Shown: one piece after another, positions 7,998 through 16,088 of the stretch | Position numbering within the stretch: position 1 is the stretch's first letter | How the letters are laid out: every line of letters starts with the position of its first letter | Assembly: GCA_037482215.1 (NCBI GenBank) | Contig: CP148074.1 | Coordinates: 2,170,001 to 2,234,000, forward strand | Direction: 5' to 3' | DNA: 64,000 nt | Source of the DNA: Pseudomonas mendocina | GTDB taxonomy: Bacteria > Pseudomonadota > Gammaproteobacteria > Pseudomonadales > Pseudomonadaceae | Made by a program: the position numbers and the translations under genes | The notes under the pieces: model-generated | The model's database searches: none | Told to the model about the DNA's origin: nothing | What the model saw: only the letters and a program-made list of their open reading frames with translations

Positions 7998-9758
7998 TCA
8001 CGCGGCTGCACTAATTGGTGCTGCGATCTGGCCGCCTTCGATCCAGACCTGCTGGATGCCGCTTGGGACTTTGGGTAGGGCTTCTTTCATGGTCCCGGTC
8101 AGGATGGCGGTATCCATTTCTCCGGCTTGGGTCAGGTTGCGCAGCAGAGTAAGAATCTGCGGACGTGCTGACGGCTGAAGTACGTCGAAACGATCCAAGG
8201 TCACGATGCCCAGGCCAGACTGGCGGGCGATGGTTACGGCCAGCAGTGCGTCACAGCGCCATTTTTCGGACTCACTGAGCAGGCCATATAGGCGGCCTCC
8301 GTAGGTGATTTCGATATCGTCGCGGATATGCACCTGAGCCCATTTCGCCATGTCGGATATGGTGCTGAGCATGGTATTTACTGGTTCCAAAGCTGATTTC
8401 AAGATGTCACCGGGGATGCCATCAGGAGCGAGACCCTCAGCGATTTTCACCCAGGCTTTGACCTGTTCGTGATGCGATGTTGCTTTTGCGATCATCGTTT
8501 CACGCCCGATGTTAAGGGCCATGGCGTCCTGCAAAGCTTGGTGCTTGGCGCTCAGCTTGTCGCGTTCCTGGCGCAGCTCGTTGATCATCTGTTCGGCGTT
8601 GGCGATAGCCTCAGCAGTTGGCGCTGTGGCAGATTCTTGCTCCAAGACGGCAAGTTGATCTGCGGCACTGGTGCACTCGTCTAGGTCACGCCTGCTGTTC
8701 TGCACTGCACGCAGAGCGCTTTCCAGATAGCCGTTGTATTCGGCCACCCGCTTGGCCGCTTCCGGATCAGCGACTTTCTCTGATTCAACGTAGGCACGGA
8801 GGCTGAAGTGCTCGTCAGTTGCTGCTCGATGCAGCTCCAGCGAACCTTTGCAGTGTGGGCATTCCAACGGAGTAAGCAGAGGGCTCGTTTCGGCAGCACG
8901 CCGAGCTCCAGCCAACTTGGCATCCCACTCGTTTCGATGCTTCTCGTCTTCGGCCAGCTTGATTTTACGGCGTGGCATTTGGTCGACCAGGGTGCGCAGT
9001 TGGTCGATACGTTGTTGGCGTTGGACTGCTGAGGCTGCGTTGGCCAGATGACCGCCGAGGGTCTGTTGGGCCTCGGCCATGTCTTGGTTGATGACATTTA
9101 ATTGCTCAAACGCCTGATCAACTTGTGCCTGGTCTATACCGCTGATCTGGATTGCTTCCGGCTCCCAGTCTTCGGCTTTCTCGCTGCCGTAGGCCTCACC
9201 AGTAATTGCTTTCCAGGCACCACGCGCCTCGGCGGCATATTCCTTGGCTTGCTCGGCAGCAGCGGGGAAGCCTGCGCGTAACATGGGTTTGATTTTCTCG
9301 ACCAAAGTGGCGTCTGCGCCGCGTGCGAGCAAGCGCTTGGCCGCTTCGTTTGGGCTAGCGCTGGAGCCGGTCAGATCAAACAGCAATTTGCGGCGATCTT
9401 TGCCATCCAAGGCGGCAAACTTGGACGCATCGAGCACAAATGGCAGGTATGGGGTGTCGATCAAAGGCGCGGTGTTGCCCTTGGGCAGCATGGCCCAGGA
9501 TGCCTGTTCATCACCGTTTGGGTCGATCCAAGTGATGTGGGATTCGCTTTTCTTTTGACCTTCGGTGATCAGCTGGGGCAGATCCTTTTTCTTTGATACG
9601 CGGCGAGGTTCGCCAGTCAGAGCCATGCTGATGGCATCCATCAGCGAGGATTTACCCGCTCCGTTGTTACCGGAGACAAGCAGCACAGGCTCAGAAACAA
9701 CAAGGGCCGCATGACGCAGCCCCTGAAAGTTGGAAATGGTGATAGATGAGATACGCAT
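7998..9758 (-). CDS. SbcC/Rad50-like AAA ATPase
   Basis: A 586-aa protein with an N-terminal P loop GNNGAGKSS (residues 30-38), a long central coiled coil carrying one CPHC zinc-hook motif (about residue 297), and a C-terminal ATPase half with a Walker-B-like GIVTLDRFD (about 517). This is a short version of the SbcC/Rad50 layout. No SbcD-type nuclease is encoded next to it; the adjacent DEDDh exonuclease may be its partner (inference). It starts a few bases after the FtsK-gamma gene. Confidence 0.88.
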   Translation of the reverse strand: MRISSITISNFQGLRHAALVVSEPVLLVSGNNGAGKSSLMDAISMALTGEPRRVSKKKDLPQLITEGQKKSESHITWIDPNGDEQASWAMLPKGNTAPLIDTPYLPFVLDASKFAALDGKDRRKLLFDLTGSSASPNEAAKRLLARGADATLVEKIKPMLRAGFPAAAEQAKEYAAEARGAWKAITGEAYGSEKAEDWEPEAIQISGIDQAQVDQAFEQLNVINQDMAEAQQTLGGHLANAASAVQRQQRIDQLRTLVDQMPRRKIKLAEDEKHRNEWDAKLAGARRAAETSPLLTPLECPHCKGSLELHRAATDEHFSLRAYVESEKVADPEAAKRVAEYNGYLESALRAVQNSRRDLDECTSAADQLAVLEQESATAPTAEAIANAEQMINELRQERDKLSAKHQALQDAMALNIGRETMIAKATSHHEQVKAWVKIAEGLAPDGIPGDILKSALEPVNTMLSTISDMAKWAQVHIRDDIEITYGGRLYGLLSESEKWRCDALLAVTIARQSGLGIVTLDRFDVLQPSARPQILTLLRNLTQAGEMDTAILTGTMKEALPKVPSGIQQVWIEGGQIAAPISAAA

Positions 9759-9763
9759 GGCAA

Positions 9764-10819
9764 TCAGTCCATTTTGAGTTCCAAGTCGTCCAGTGAAATG
9801 GCGACCCGGTAGGTGTTGTTTGTGGGCACTGCGGCTTCGCTCTGAAGAACAATGGTGCCGTCGTCAAGCATGCGGATTAACAGCCCTTGAGCTGTTGCCT
9901 GGTCGATGGCCAGGCGACTTTGCAGATAGTCAAAAGTGACCTCTGGGGATGCTTTAGCCAGCAGTGCTTTTACGTCGCTGTAGCTGTAGCTGCCGTACTT
10001 TGCCGGTGGTGTACCGGTCGGGTTGGCTTGGCCACCGCTCTCGTTTTCTGGTGGTGCGGATACCAGTACTCGGCGGGTGCCGTTCTCGTCAGCAGGGCCA
10101 ACAACACGGTCGGCTTCCATGGCTTCAATGATGCGCGCGGCGCGGTTGTAGCCGACTTTCAGCTCGCGCTGAAGGACGCTGATAGCCGGGCGGCGCTCAC
10201 GTATCACAAACTGTATGGCTTCCGTGTAGAGCGGGTCTTGATTGCCTGGCCCGGTTTCAGCTTCCGCGTTGGCTACGTCATCTTCAAAGTCGCCAGTTTG
10301 CTGCTCGCCCAGCAATTCACCTTGATCAGGATCGGGTTTCACTTCCTCCATGCCCCCGAGGTGGTCGGCTGCATTGGCCACCACCAGCAAGCAGACCTTG
10401 CCTTGGCTGTCGATCAGCTCATGGCGCATTGGGTCAAACTGGCTGACCTTGAATGTGGCCTTGATTCCTTCCTTGATGGCGACTGACTCAAGAATTCCGC
10501 TGATAGTCGGGTTGCCACCGGCAGCGATCAGTTTTACAGCATGAGTGGTGGCGCGGGTGACGGTGGAGGTCAGGCGTTCAATCACGGCTGCCTGCTTCTT
10601 CTCGTTCAACTTCGGCCAGACGTCCGGTAGCGCACGGATCTCTTGAAGGAGCACTTGCAGCAAGTCGCGCCCCAGGGTTTCGCTCGACAACTGAACAGGG
10701 GAGAGTTTGGGGTGCTCGTCAGTTAGTTCGACCGATTCGGTCAAGGACTCGGCCACCTGCTCGGTGACTTGTTGGACGGTTTTAGGTTCGGCGCGTACTG
10801 CTGCGGCTGCTTTTGTCAT
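9764..10819 (-). CDS. Phage protein with FtsK gamma-like winged-helix domain
   Basis: A 351-aa protein. The segment DPLYTEAIQFVIRERR-P-AISVLQRELKVGYNRAARIIEAM and the following ~20 residues (about 195-255) match the DNA-reading gamma domain of FtsK, which binds KOPS sequences and activates XerD in the host. No FtsK motor or membrane domain is present. The N-terminal half is helical with an acidic linker. The C terminus (YSYSDVKALLAKASPEVTFDYLQSRLAIDQATAQGLL) looks like a second winged-helix domain. It sits between the SbcC-like ATPase and RecT genes, so a role in DNA recombination or segregation is likely. Confidence 0.75.
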   Translation of the reverse strand: MTKAAAAVRAEPKTVQQVTEQVAESLTESVELTDEHPKLSPVQLSSETLGRDLLQVLLQEIRALPDVWPKLNEKKQAAVIERLTSTVTRATTHAVKLIAAGGNPTISGILESVAIKEGIKATFKVSQFDPMRHELIDSQGKVCLLVVANAADHLGGMEEVKPDPDQGELLGEQQTGDFEDDVANAEAETGPGNQDPLYTEAIQFVIRERRPAISVLQRELKVGYNRAARIIEAMEADRVVGPADENGTRRVLVSAPPENESGGQANPTGTPPAKYGSYSYSDVKALLAKASPEVTFDYLQSRLAIDQATAQGLLIRMLDDGTIVLQSEAAVPTNNTYRVAISLDDLELKMD

Positions 10820-10828
10820 GGGTAGGTC

Positions 10829-11029
10829 TCACAGGTTGGCGATGCGTTCGAGGTTTTCCAGCTGGGAATCACTCAGGTACATCTCGCCACGCCAGCGCTG
10901 GTAGTTCGCGCTGATATCGGTGGTGAATTTGATTTCCCAGTTATTGGAGGCGTTGAGTTCGGCTGCTGCGAGTAGTGAGGTGAACTCGTCTAGGCGGGTA
11001 AATTGCTCGATAACTGTGCGTGCGACCAT
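10829..11029 (-). CDS. Small conserved-looking phage protein
   Basis: A 66-aa helical protein (MVARTVIEQFTRLDEF…LENLERIANL) in tight register between recT and the FtsK-gamma gene. Only a weak GGGGT ribosome site is seen. Function is not recognised. Confidence 0.65.
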   Translation of the reverse strand: MVARTVIEQFTRLDEFTSLLAAAELNASNNWEIKFTTDISANYQRWRGEMYLSDSQLENLERIANL

Positions 11030-11035
11030 GAGCGG

Positions 11036-12001
11036 TTACCCCATGTCCAGTTCTTCGGATTCGCCTGCCTGCGGCTGAGCTTGTTTCGGTTGCTGGGCTG
11101 CCGGAGTGGTTTCGGACGTGCGCGTTATTTCGCCACTCACCAGGTCCACTTGTTCGTCAGGGGTATGCGACAAGGACGGCTGATCATCGTCAGCGCCGGT
11201 GGGCGCGTCATCATCAACTACTTGGTATTCGCCGCTCAGCACGGCGTCGAGTGACTGGGTGTCGTGATCGACTTTGCTGTCTAACGCGGCAGCAGTGGCC
11301 AGCTCAATGCTAACCGGCAGGTACTTGAACAGTCGCCGCAGAACGGTTTTGCGGCCCATTTCCACGAAGTGCTGGCCCCAGACTGTGCTGCCTTTGTCGC
11401 GGGCGAATTTGTAATTCTGGCTGGCGTCGCGGATCTCCTCGATCTGTGCGCGGCTCATGACCTCGAAGGCGTAGCCGCCGCCGACCAATTTGGCCACCGC
11501 ATAGAAGGCAATCACGTCACCGCGTGCACCGAGAGCCGGTCGGTGCATCAACTTTTCATCTAGGCCGTACTCGTACTCGAATTGGTCCTTCTGGCACACC
11601 TCATGTGCCGAGATGCTGACGATCTGCCCGGAACGTCGAGCAAGGTCTACCAGGCCTTTGTAGCCGAAGACAATTTGCACTTCGGTCTTACCCGCTCGTT
11701 TGTTGTCGAACGGGATTAGGTAGGCGTGACCAAGGGGAGTGTTTGGCTCCAGACCAAGCTGTGAACACTGAACGATGGCGCCGAACAGTGACTCAACAGT
11801 GCAATTCATTAGTTTTGGTGTTGTACGCATGGCGCCGAGGGCGATTTTCAGCATGCGGTCGGCATTAACGTGCTGCGGCAACACGGCCATCAGCGTTGCT
11901 TTCTGACTCTCGAAGAACTTCTTAACGTTGCCGATACCGGCATCTTTCGCCACCTGCTTAGAGGTAGTGCGCAGGTCTGCGAGCTGGGTTGCTTGGGACA
12001 T
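11036..12001 (-). CDS. recT: RecT single-strand annealing protein
   Basis: A 321-aa RecT-family recombinase that anneals complementary strands in phage recombination. Recognisable features are ALGAMRTTPKLMNCTVESLFGAI, QLGLEPNTPLGHAYLIPF, VQIVFGYKGLVDLARRSG and GRKTVLRRLFKYLPVS. The last ~70 residues are an acidic, proline- and glutamine-rich tail typical of phage RecT. AGGAG precedes the ATG. It lies immediately downstream of the exonuclease gene, the usual RecE/RecT pairing. Confidence 0.95.
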   Translation of the reverse strand: MSQATQLADLRTTSKQVAKDAGIGNVKKFFESQKATLMAVLPQHVNADRMLKIALGAMRTTPKLMNCTVESLFGAIVQCSQLGLEPNTPLGHAYLIPFDNKRAGKTEVQIVFGYKGLVDLARRSGQIVSISAHEVCQKDQFEYEYGLDEKLMHRPALGARGDVIAFYAVAKLVGGGYAFEVMSRAQIEEIRDASQNYKFARDKGSTVWGQHFVEMGRKTVLRRLFKYLPVSIELATAAALDSKVDHDTQSLDAVLSGEYQVVDDDAPTGADDDQPSLSHTPDEQVDLVSGEITRTSETTPAAQQPKQAQPQAGESEELDMG

Positions 12002-12022
12002 GGCTGTCTCCTAGTGAGGTGG

Positions 12023-12832
12023 TCAATCGTGATAAGGGCAAGTCGCCCAGCGTGGGCAGTACCGTGCACTACAGAGCATGCTCTGCGGGTTCGGTGGGAA
12101 GTGGCCGCTGCGGAACATGTCTGCGGCGAACTGGATCAGTCCGGGGAAGCTTTCACTGCCGACCATCAGTTCACGTGCGCCGATGATTTCGCCGGTAGCG
12201 GCTTCGGCTTTGCCTTTGGTCTTGAGGCCAATGATCTCAGCCGGGGCTGTGCAGCGCTGGCCGGTGGTGTGCTCATACAGCAGCTCGTAGGTGCCAATCT
12301 GTGGCTTGTGGCCTTTTGTTTTGGCCACGCCTTCGGCTGTTACCGCCGCGGTACCAGTCTTCACGTCAGCAATACCAACGCCTTCACCATGTCGACGAAT
12401 GCGGGCACGGTCGAGCGTGCCGGTCAGCCGAACGATCTGGCCGTCGCCGCAGTTGATCTCAAGCGGCTTGGTTTCCATCTCTACCGCGACAAACTCATAG
12501 TGCGGGCTAATGTCGTTGCAGTACCGGATGTGGAGGGCCAGGCCGGTAGCTTCAGCATCGCGTGGTGTGAGGTCTGCACCTCGCCAGTCAACATCGAACT
12601 CGGGGTGGCGCAGGGTCTGGACGAAAACCTCGGCCGCATCGTCTGCCGACACGTCCTGTCCGTTTACGCGTGCGATATCGAATGCTGCGGTGCCAGCGTG
12701 AATAGCAGTCCCTAGCAGGGCGCGTGGGCTACTAGGTGATTTGATACCCAACAGGTGAACCCCTTCCCAGCGGTAAGCGCAGTCGAACAGCGATCCCCAC
12801 GACGAGGCTCGCACGGTAATAGTGGTACTCAC
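12023..12832 (-). CDS. RecB/Cas4-like PD-(D/E)XK exonuclease with Fe-S cluster
   Basis: A 269-aa nuclease expected to make 3' overhangs for RecT. Motifs are LGTAIHAG (GTxxH), LTGTLDRARI and GIADVKTG (D…DxK), and a following Q-x3-Y helix. Four cysteines, one near the N terminus (DCAYRW) and three near the C terminus (LCSARYCPRWATC), fit the Fe-S clamp of Cas4/AddB-type nucleases. It starts at a GTG that overlaps the TGA of the small upstream gene. Confidence 0.9.
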   Translation of the reverse strand: MSTTITVRASSWGSLFDCAYRWEGVHLLGIKSPSSPRALLGTAIHAGTAAFDIARVNGQDVSADDAAEVFVQTLRHPEFDVDWRGADLTPRDAEATGLALHIRYCNDISPHYEFVAVEMETKPLEINCGDGQIVRLTGTLDRARIRRHGEGVGIADVKTGTAAVTAEGVAKTKGHKPQIGTYELLYEHTTGQRCTAPAEIIGLKTKGKAEAATGEIIGARELMVGSESFPGLIQFAADMFRSGHFPPNPQSMLCSARYCPRWATCPYHD

Positions 12833-12969
12833 GACCTTGCCTCAAACCGCAAGACACACAGTCCACCGCTGTAGATGATGAATGTTGGCTCGCCGTAGCC
12901 ATGACGCTTTGCCAGTGCCATGGCGATTGCTTTGGTTTTACCTGCTATTTCGTGAGTGTGTGATTTCAT
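12829..12969 (-). CDS. 46-aa phage protein
   Basis: The protein is short (MKSHTHEIAGKTKAIAMALA… ending GGLCVLRFEARS). Its ATG follows a strong AAAGGAG ribosome site and overlaps the stop of the upstream gene (ATGA). Its own stop overlaps the exonuclease GTG (GTGA). The double overlap and ribosome site argue that it is genuine. Function is unknown. Confidence 0.75.
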   Translation of the reverse strand: MKSHTHEIAGKTKAIAMALAKRHGYGEPTFIIYSGGLCVLRFEARS

Positions 12970-13283
12970 TGTCCGAACTCCTTTCGAACCTTTTGATCAA
13001 TAGCCAGCGCAACCGACTCTTGAAGCGGCCCGGCGATTAGCGACACGTTTTGCCTGGCCATAAAGCGCGGCTCTACGTCCAGCAGGGACATGAGTTGCGT
13101 CCAGAACTCTTTGCGCTGGGCTACAGGAGCGCAGCACATGGCGTCCTCAATGTCGCGCCATTCCAGTTCATCGCGAGCCTGATCAGATCGAAGATCGAAA
13201 GACCGGCTTGCATCTTCATCACGCGCTATCGAGGTGTAATACACGGCCTCAAGCGCCCCAGCATTGCTGATTGCGTGATTCAT
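12966..13283 (-). CDS. Hypothetical protein, first gene of the leftward operon
   Basis: A 105-aa protein starting MNHAISNAGALEAVYYTSIARDED from ATG 13283, with GAGGT seven bases upstream. An in-frame start at 13304 lacks one. It is acidic and helical, with no known domain seen. It is the first gene downstream of the leftward promoter. Confidence 0.75.
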   Translation of the reverse strand: MNHAISNAGALEAVYYTSIARDEDASRSFDLRSDQARDELEWRDIEDAMCCAPVAQRKEFWTQLMSLLDVEPRFMARQNVSLIAGPLQESVALAIDQKVRKEFGQ

Positions 13284-13367
13284 GATTGATACCTCAAATC
13301 GCACTGGTCAGCCGCCAGAGCAGGGGCGATTAGCCGGGCTGGCGTCTGCCGGTGCGATTATTGAGTA

Positions 13368-13396
13368 AGAAAAAAGAACCCCGGCGAACCGGGGTG
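13368..13396 (-). terminator. Rho-independent terminator on the minus strand
   Basis: CCCCGG-cgaa-CCGGGG read on the minus strand is followed by a T-rich tail (TTCTTTTTTCTT). It lies upstream of the first leftward gene and downstream of the leftward promoter. It would end a short leader RNA unless antitermination or read-through occurs. Confidence 0.75.
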
Positions 13397-13860
13397 AATG
13401 GTTGCCCAAGCGGGCAGGGAGGGATGCTTATTTGGCTGGGTTCTTAATAGTCGATGCGTCGCCGCACGTTCGGCCTTTCTTCTCCCGACTATCTGTATGT
13501 GTGAGCCGTGACCTGCGCACAGACAGTAGAACCCATGCGAATAGGTGCCGGTTGCTGCCCGGCGGCACCTGCCCACAGACCGAGCTGTAGGCTTATGCCA
13601 GCTTCCCGTTTACGGGGCGCGCTGCTTTGGGTGTATTCGTGAGGTTCTTTCCCAAAGCGCCCGGTCGCCCAGGCGCTTCAGTGAGAGCTTTAGTTACTCG
13701 CCACGCTCAGCTACTGGCTTCTTGCGCAGCTTCGATAAATGTCAAAGAACATCTCCATACGGAGCCAGTCGATCCCTTGACTAGGGGCTGGGGGATCGCT
13801 TCGCCTGTCCCGTGCTAGCCGGTGTGTCCGGCTTGTTAAGGCTACCATCCATTTGTAGGG
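13397..13860 (-). other. Structured leader / possible small RNA of the leftward operon
   Basis: No convincing protein was found. Several hairpins are present, for example GGTGCCG…CGGCACC at about 13546-13571 and GCCCGGTCGCCCAGGC near 13660. A short minus-strand frame ending REKKGRTCGDASTIKNPAK stops just before the terminator and could be a small peptide. GGGCAGGG at 13412-13419 matches the GGGNAGGG KOPS consensus. The stretch lies between the leftward promoter and a terminator, so it is transcribed, probably as a leader or regulatory RNA. Confidence 0.45.
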
Positions 13861-13873
13861 CGGCATGGATGTA

Positions 13874-13938
13874 ACAATATCTGCGGTAATATTAATCGTC
13901 AAGACTTGCGGTATTAATTATTTATTCGCGGTAATATT
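13874..13938 (-). promoter_or_regulatory. Leftward early promoter with three repressor operators (OL-like)
   Basis: On the minus strand TTGACG (13902-13897) and TATTGT (13879-13874) are 17 bp apart. Three copies of the motif GCGGTAATATT or GCGGTATTA occur at 13883-13893 (in the spacer), 13908-13916 (just before the -35) and 13928-13938. The same motif occurs at the cI/cro intergenic region, so the CI-type repressor probably controls this promoter. Confidence 0.75.
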
Positions 13939-14545
13939 TAAACTCCCGTATGTGCTGCTTAGAAGCTGAGCATGCTGGTTGAGGGGGCTAATCCATTACG
14001 CGTGTCCAACATGCACAAACGCTGCAGTCTGGCCGTCTCGCTACCGTGGCGTTGTTGGCATGCTCAATTTCTTCGAGCGGGCGATCCCAGTCTGCAGGAA
14101 ATCAGCGGGGGGAGGGGGATCAAGCTCACCTGGTGCGCAATCTGAGCTTGCGGCGTGCTGAGCAAGTGATTCACGCATCGTGGTAGGTGCTGATAAGAGG
14201 AGATTTGTCGCTGGTGCGATAGAGGCACTCTGTGTTCTGGGTGAGCGACTTCCTTGCTTTTGCTGTATTTGTATCCGGCAATGTAGGAGCAAGTGGCCAC
14301 TCTGAAGTAGGTGTGTAAAGTTTTGGTATGGGGAGGCCTGGCATGAGAAAGCGATCCCGCCGGGCTCTGGTTGCTTAGCTGTTGTGGCCCGGTTCGGTAT
14401 GTTAGGTGGAAATGACATCCAGCTTAGGTGGGTAAGTTGGGGATTGATCACGCCAGCTCGGGCTACGTCGATGTTGAGGGCGAGCTGATAAGTCGATAAA
14501 TGTGAGCTTATTAGGAGTCATGCTGATGCCTGTATTAGGGCCGAC
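13939..14545. other. Region without a supported gene
   Basis: Reading frames here are short and have no ribosome sites or recognisable protein sequence on either strand. Palindromic words such as GCATGC and AGCTGATAAG recur. The content may be a decayed gene or regulatory DNA between the OL-like promoter and the ImmR-like promoter. Confidence 0.35.
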
Positions 14546-14592
14546 TTGACTGATAATCAGTAAATGGCTAATATGTTCTCTAAAAAGAGAAC
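14546..14592 (+). promoter_or_regulatory. Promoter and palindromic operator of the XRE/ImmA pair
   Basis: TTGACT (14546-14551) and TAATAT (14569-14574) are separated by exactly 17 bp. The palindrome GTTCTC-TAAAAA-GAGAAC (14575-14592) overlaps the expected start of transcription. It is an ideal site for autorepression by the XRE protein encoded 60 bp downstream. Confidence 0.75.
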
Positions 14593-14650
14593 TTTGTTTC
14601 TTTTTTGGTAAGGCTGTGGTGCTAGTGAATGCACTTCTGAGGGTTTGCAC

Positions 14651-15019
14651 ATGAGACTTACACCGTTTGGAGAGGCTTCAAGGCTGCTTCGAATGAAGTT
14701 CGACCTTTCACTGAAGGCGATGGCTGAGGCGATGAGCATCAGTTCCGCCCACTTGAGCGGTATCGAATATGGCGAAAAGCGGCTTTCTGATAAGCATGTT
14801 GAGTCCGCAATAGATTTTTTCAGGCCCATGGTGAGTGAAGACCAGTTGATGGATTTGCAGATAGCCGCAGAGCAGTCGAAAGATATTGTGAACACTGCGG
14901 AACTGGATGCAGATGCGCGGGGGTTGGTGGCTGCTTTTGCCAGGAGGCTGCAGGAGGGAGCCGCTCCTTCTGATGAAATCAGAGAGTGGATTAATGCACG
15001 AAAAGGCAGAGGAGAATGA
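14651..15019 (+). CDS. XRE-family transcriptional regulator (ImmR-like)
   Basis: A 122-aa protein with an N-terminal helix-turn-helix (LRMKFDLSLKAMAEAMSISSAHLSGIEYGEKRLS) and a helical C terminus. ATG 14651 follows GAGGG at seven bases; a TTG two codons upstream is less likely. It is followed by an ImmA/IrrE metalloprotease gene, the arrangement in which the protease cleaves or inactivates the regulator (ICEBs1 ImmR/ImmA is the known case). It probably represses its own promoter through the palindrome at 14575-14592. Confidence 0.85.
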   Translation: MRLTPFGEASRLLRMKFDLSLKAMAEAMSISSAHLSGIEYGEKRLSDKHVESAIDFFRPMVSEDQLMDLQIAAEQSKDIVNTAELDADARGLVAAFARRLQEGAAPSDEIREWINARKGRGE

Positions 15020-15022
15020 GCA

Positions 15023-15619
15023 TTGACAACGCTCTTAACTAGCGTAGGGCCTAAGAGCCCTTCAGGCCTTAAAGTTAAGGCACAGAGCTACGCTTCGCTT
15101 GAGGAGGTAGCCGACGGAATTAGAGGGGCGCTACCTCTGCAGCAGGGACAGCCATTCAATTTGGACTGCAAACGTATCCTCGAAAAGACGCTACCTCAGG
15201 CTGGGTTTAACTACAAAATTGTGGAGAGTGTAGACCTAGATGAATGTGCGGCTTTCACGATTCCAGAAATGGAGTTGGTAGTGTTTCGTGAGGATATCTA
15301 CGAAATGCTCCAAAGAGATAACGTCTTTGGGCGCAGTACTGTTGTGCACGAAATGGCCCACATTGTACTGAAGCATGCCGTAACGCTCAGTCGTGGAGCG
15401 CAGCTCGGCAAACACAAATTTTATGAAGATTCCGAGTGGCAGGCTAAAGCGTTGACAGCAGCGATTATGATGCCAATTCAGGCATGTAGAGAGGCAGCTG
15501 GAAAGCCTGCTGTGCTTGCAGAAATGTGTGGAACTAGTGTGCAGAGTGCAACGTTCCGGCTGGATAACCTCGTTAGGAATGGAAGAGTTGCGGGACAGCG
15601 GCATCTGTTCTGGCAATGA
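15023..15619 (+). CDS. ImmA/IrrE-family metallopeptidase
   Basis: A 198-aa zinc protease with the HExxH motif H109-E-M-A-H113 inside VVHEMAHIVLKH and the downstream acidic helix EDSEWQAKALTAAIMMP, standard for ImmA/IrrE. The start is a TTG with GAGGAG nine bases upstream, four bases after the regulator's stop. In known systems the protease relieves repression after DNA damage. Its target could be the neighbouring XRE protein or the CI-type repressor (inference). Confidence 0.9.
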   Translation: MTTLLTSVGPKSPSGLKVKAQSYASLEEVADGIRGALPLQQGQPFNLDCKRILEKTLPQAGFNYKIVESVDLDECAAFTIPEMELVVFREDIYEMLQRDNVFGRSTVVHEMAHIVLKHAVTLSRGAQLGKHKFYEDSEWQAKALTAAIMMPIQACREAAGKPAVLAEMCGTSVQSATFRLDNLVRNGRVAGQRHLFWQ

Positions 15620-15671
15620 CTTGAAGTGTGTGTAATTGAAGTTGGCGCTTCAATTTACGAAGGTAGGCACA

Positions 15672-15764
15672 ATGAGAGCTGCTTACCCTTGCAGTGTGGC
15701 TGCGGCGGAAAGGTTAGCCATTTCCTCGCAGAAAGCAAGAAAAAATGCTCTCGTAAGGAGGTGA
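15672..15764 (+). CDS. Possible 30-aa peptide
   Basis: The ATG follows AAGGT by seven bases and encodes MRAAYPCSVAAAERLAISSQ plus ten more residues. Its stop lies inside the ribosome site of the next start. It may be a coupled leader peptide; this is weak evidence. Confidence 0.3.
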   Translation: MRAAYPCSVAAAERLAISSQKARKNALVRR

Positions 15765-15773
15765 AAATGAGCT

Positions 15774-15905
15774 ATGACCAAAAAACCGGCCCCTAAAGGC
15801 TTTCGTTGGGTATGTTGCCGCTATCGCCGAGTGAAAAACTCCGATCGCATGCTCGACGCTTGGGACTATGGCCATGAAGCTTGGTGCTTCTTGGTTAAAG
15901 CCTAG
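15774..15905 (+). CDS. 43-aa basic phage protein
   Basis: Encodes MTKKPAPKGFRWVCCRYRRV… ending HEAWCFLVKA, rich in aromatic and basic residues like a real small phage protein. A strong AAGGAGG site is ideally placed for an overlapping ATG at 15767 that encodes only nine residues (MSYDQKTGP). The 43-aa frame starts seven bases later, so translation may depend on the mini-frame. Confidence 0.55.
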   Translation: MTKKPAPKGFRWVCCRYRRVKNSDRMLDAWDYGHEAWCFLVKA

Positions 15906-15917
15906 ATCGAGAGGCAA

Positions 15918-15955
15918 TAAAAAAGCCCAGGAGTGCGGCTAACACTTCTGAGCCT
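15918..15955 (-). terminator. Terminator-like hairpin, minus strand
   Basis: On the minus strand a 13-bp stem (one mismatch, two G-U pairs) ends in TTTTTT. It could end leftward transcripts coming from the HIRAN/HipA genes. Confidence 0.5.
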
Positions 15956-16088
15956 TGGTGAGGTGAACAGGGGTCTACCGAACCACCCTGATCATACTCA
16001 GATGTCTTGGGGAAGACTTCTGCAGTGTAGTGCTCGCACAGGATTAGGGCAAGCCAAAACCCCTCCACATTTTTGTGAGGAACGTGTC

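Noticed and set aside
9887..10486. 199-aa plus-strand frame
   Set aside because: Shadow of the FtsK-gamma gene on the other strand. No ribosome site, no protein-like sequence.
13358..13576. 72-aa minus-strand frame
   Set aside because: It runs straight through the terminator hairpin and has no ribosome site. The region looks like structured RNA instead.
14041..14451. 136-aa minus-strand frame in the gene-poor region
   Set aside because: Composition is serine/proline/glutamine-random with no ribosome site. Nothing suggests selection.
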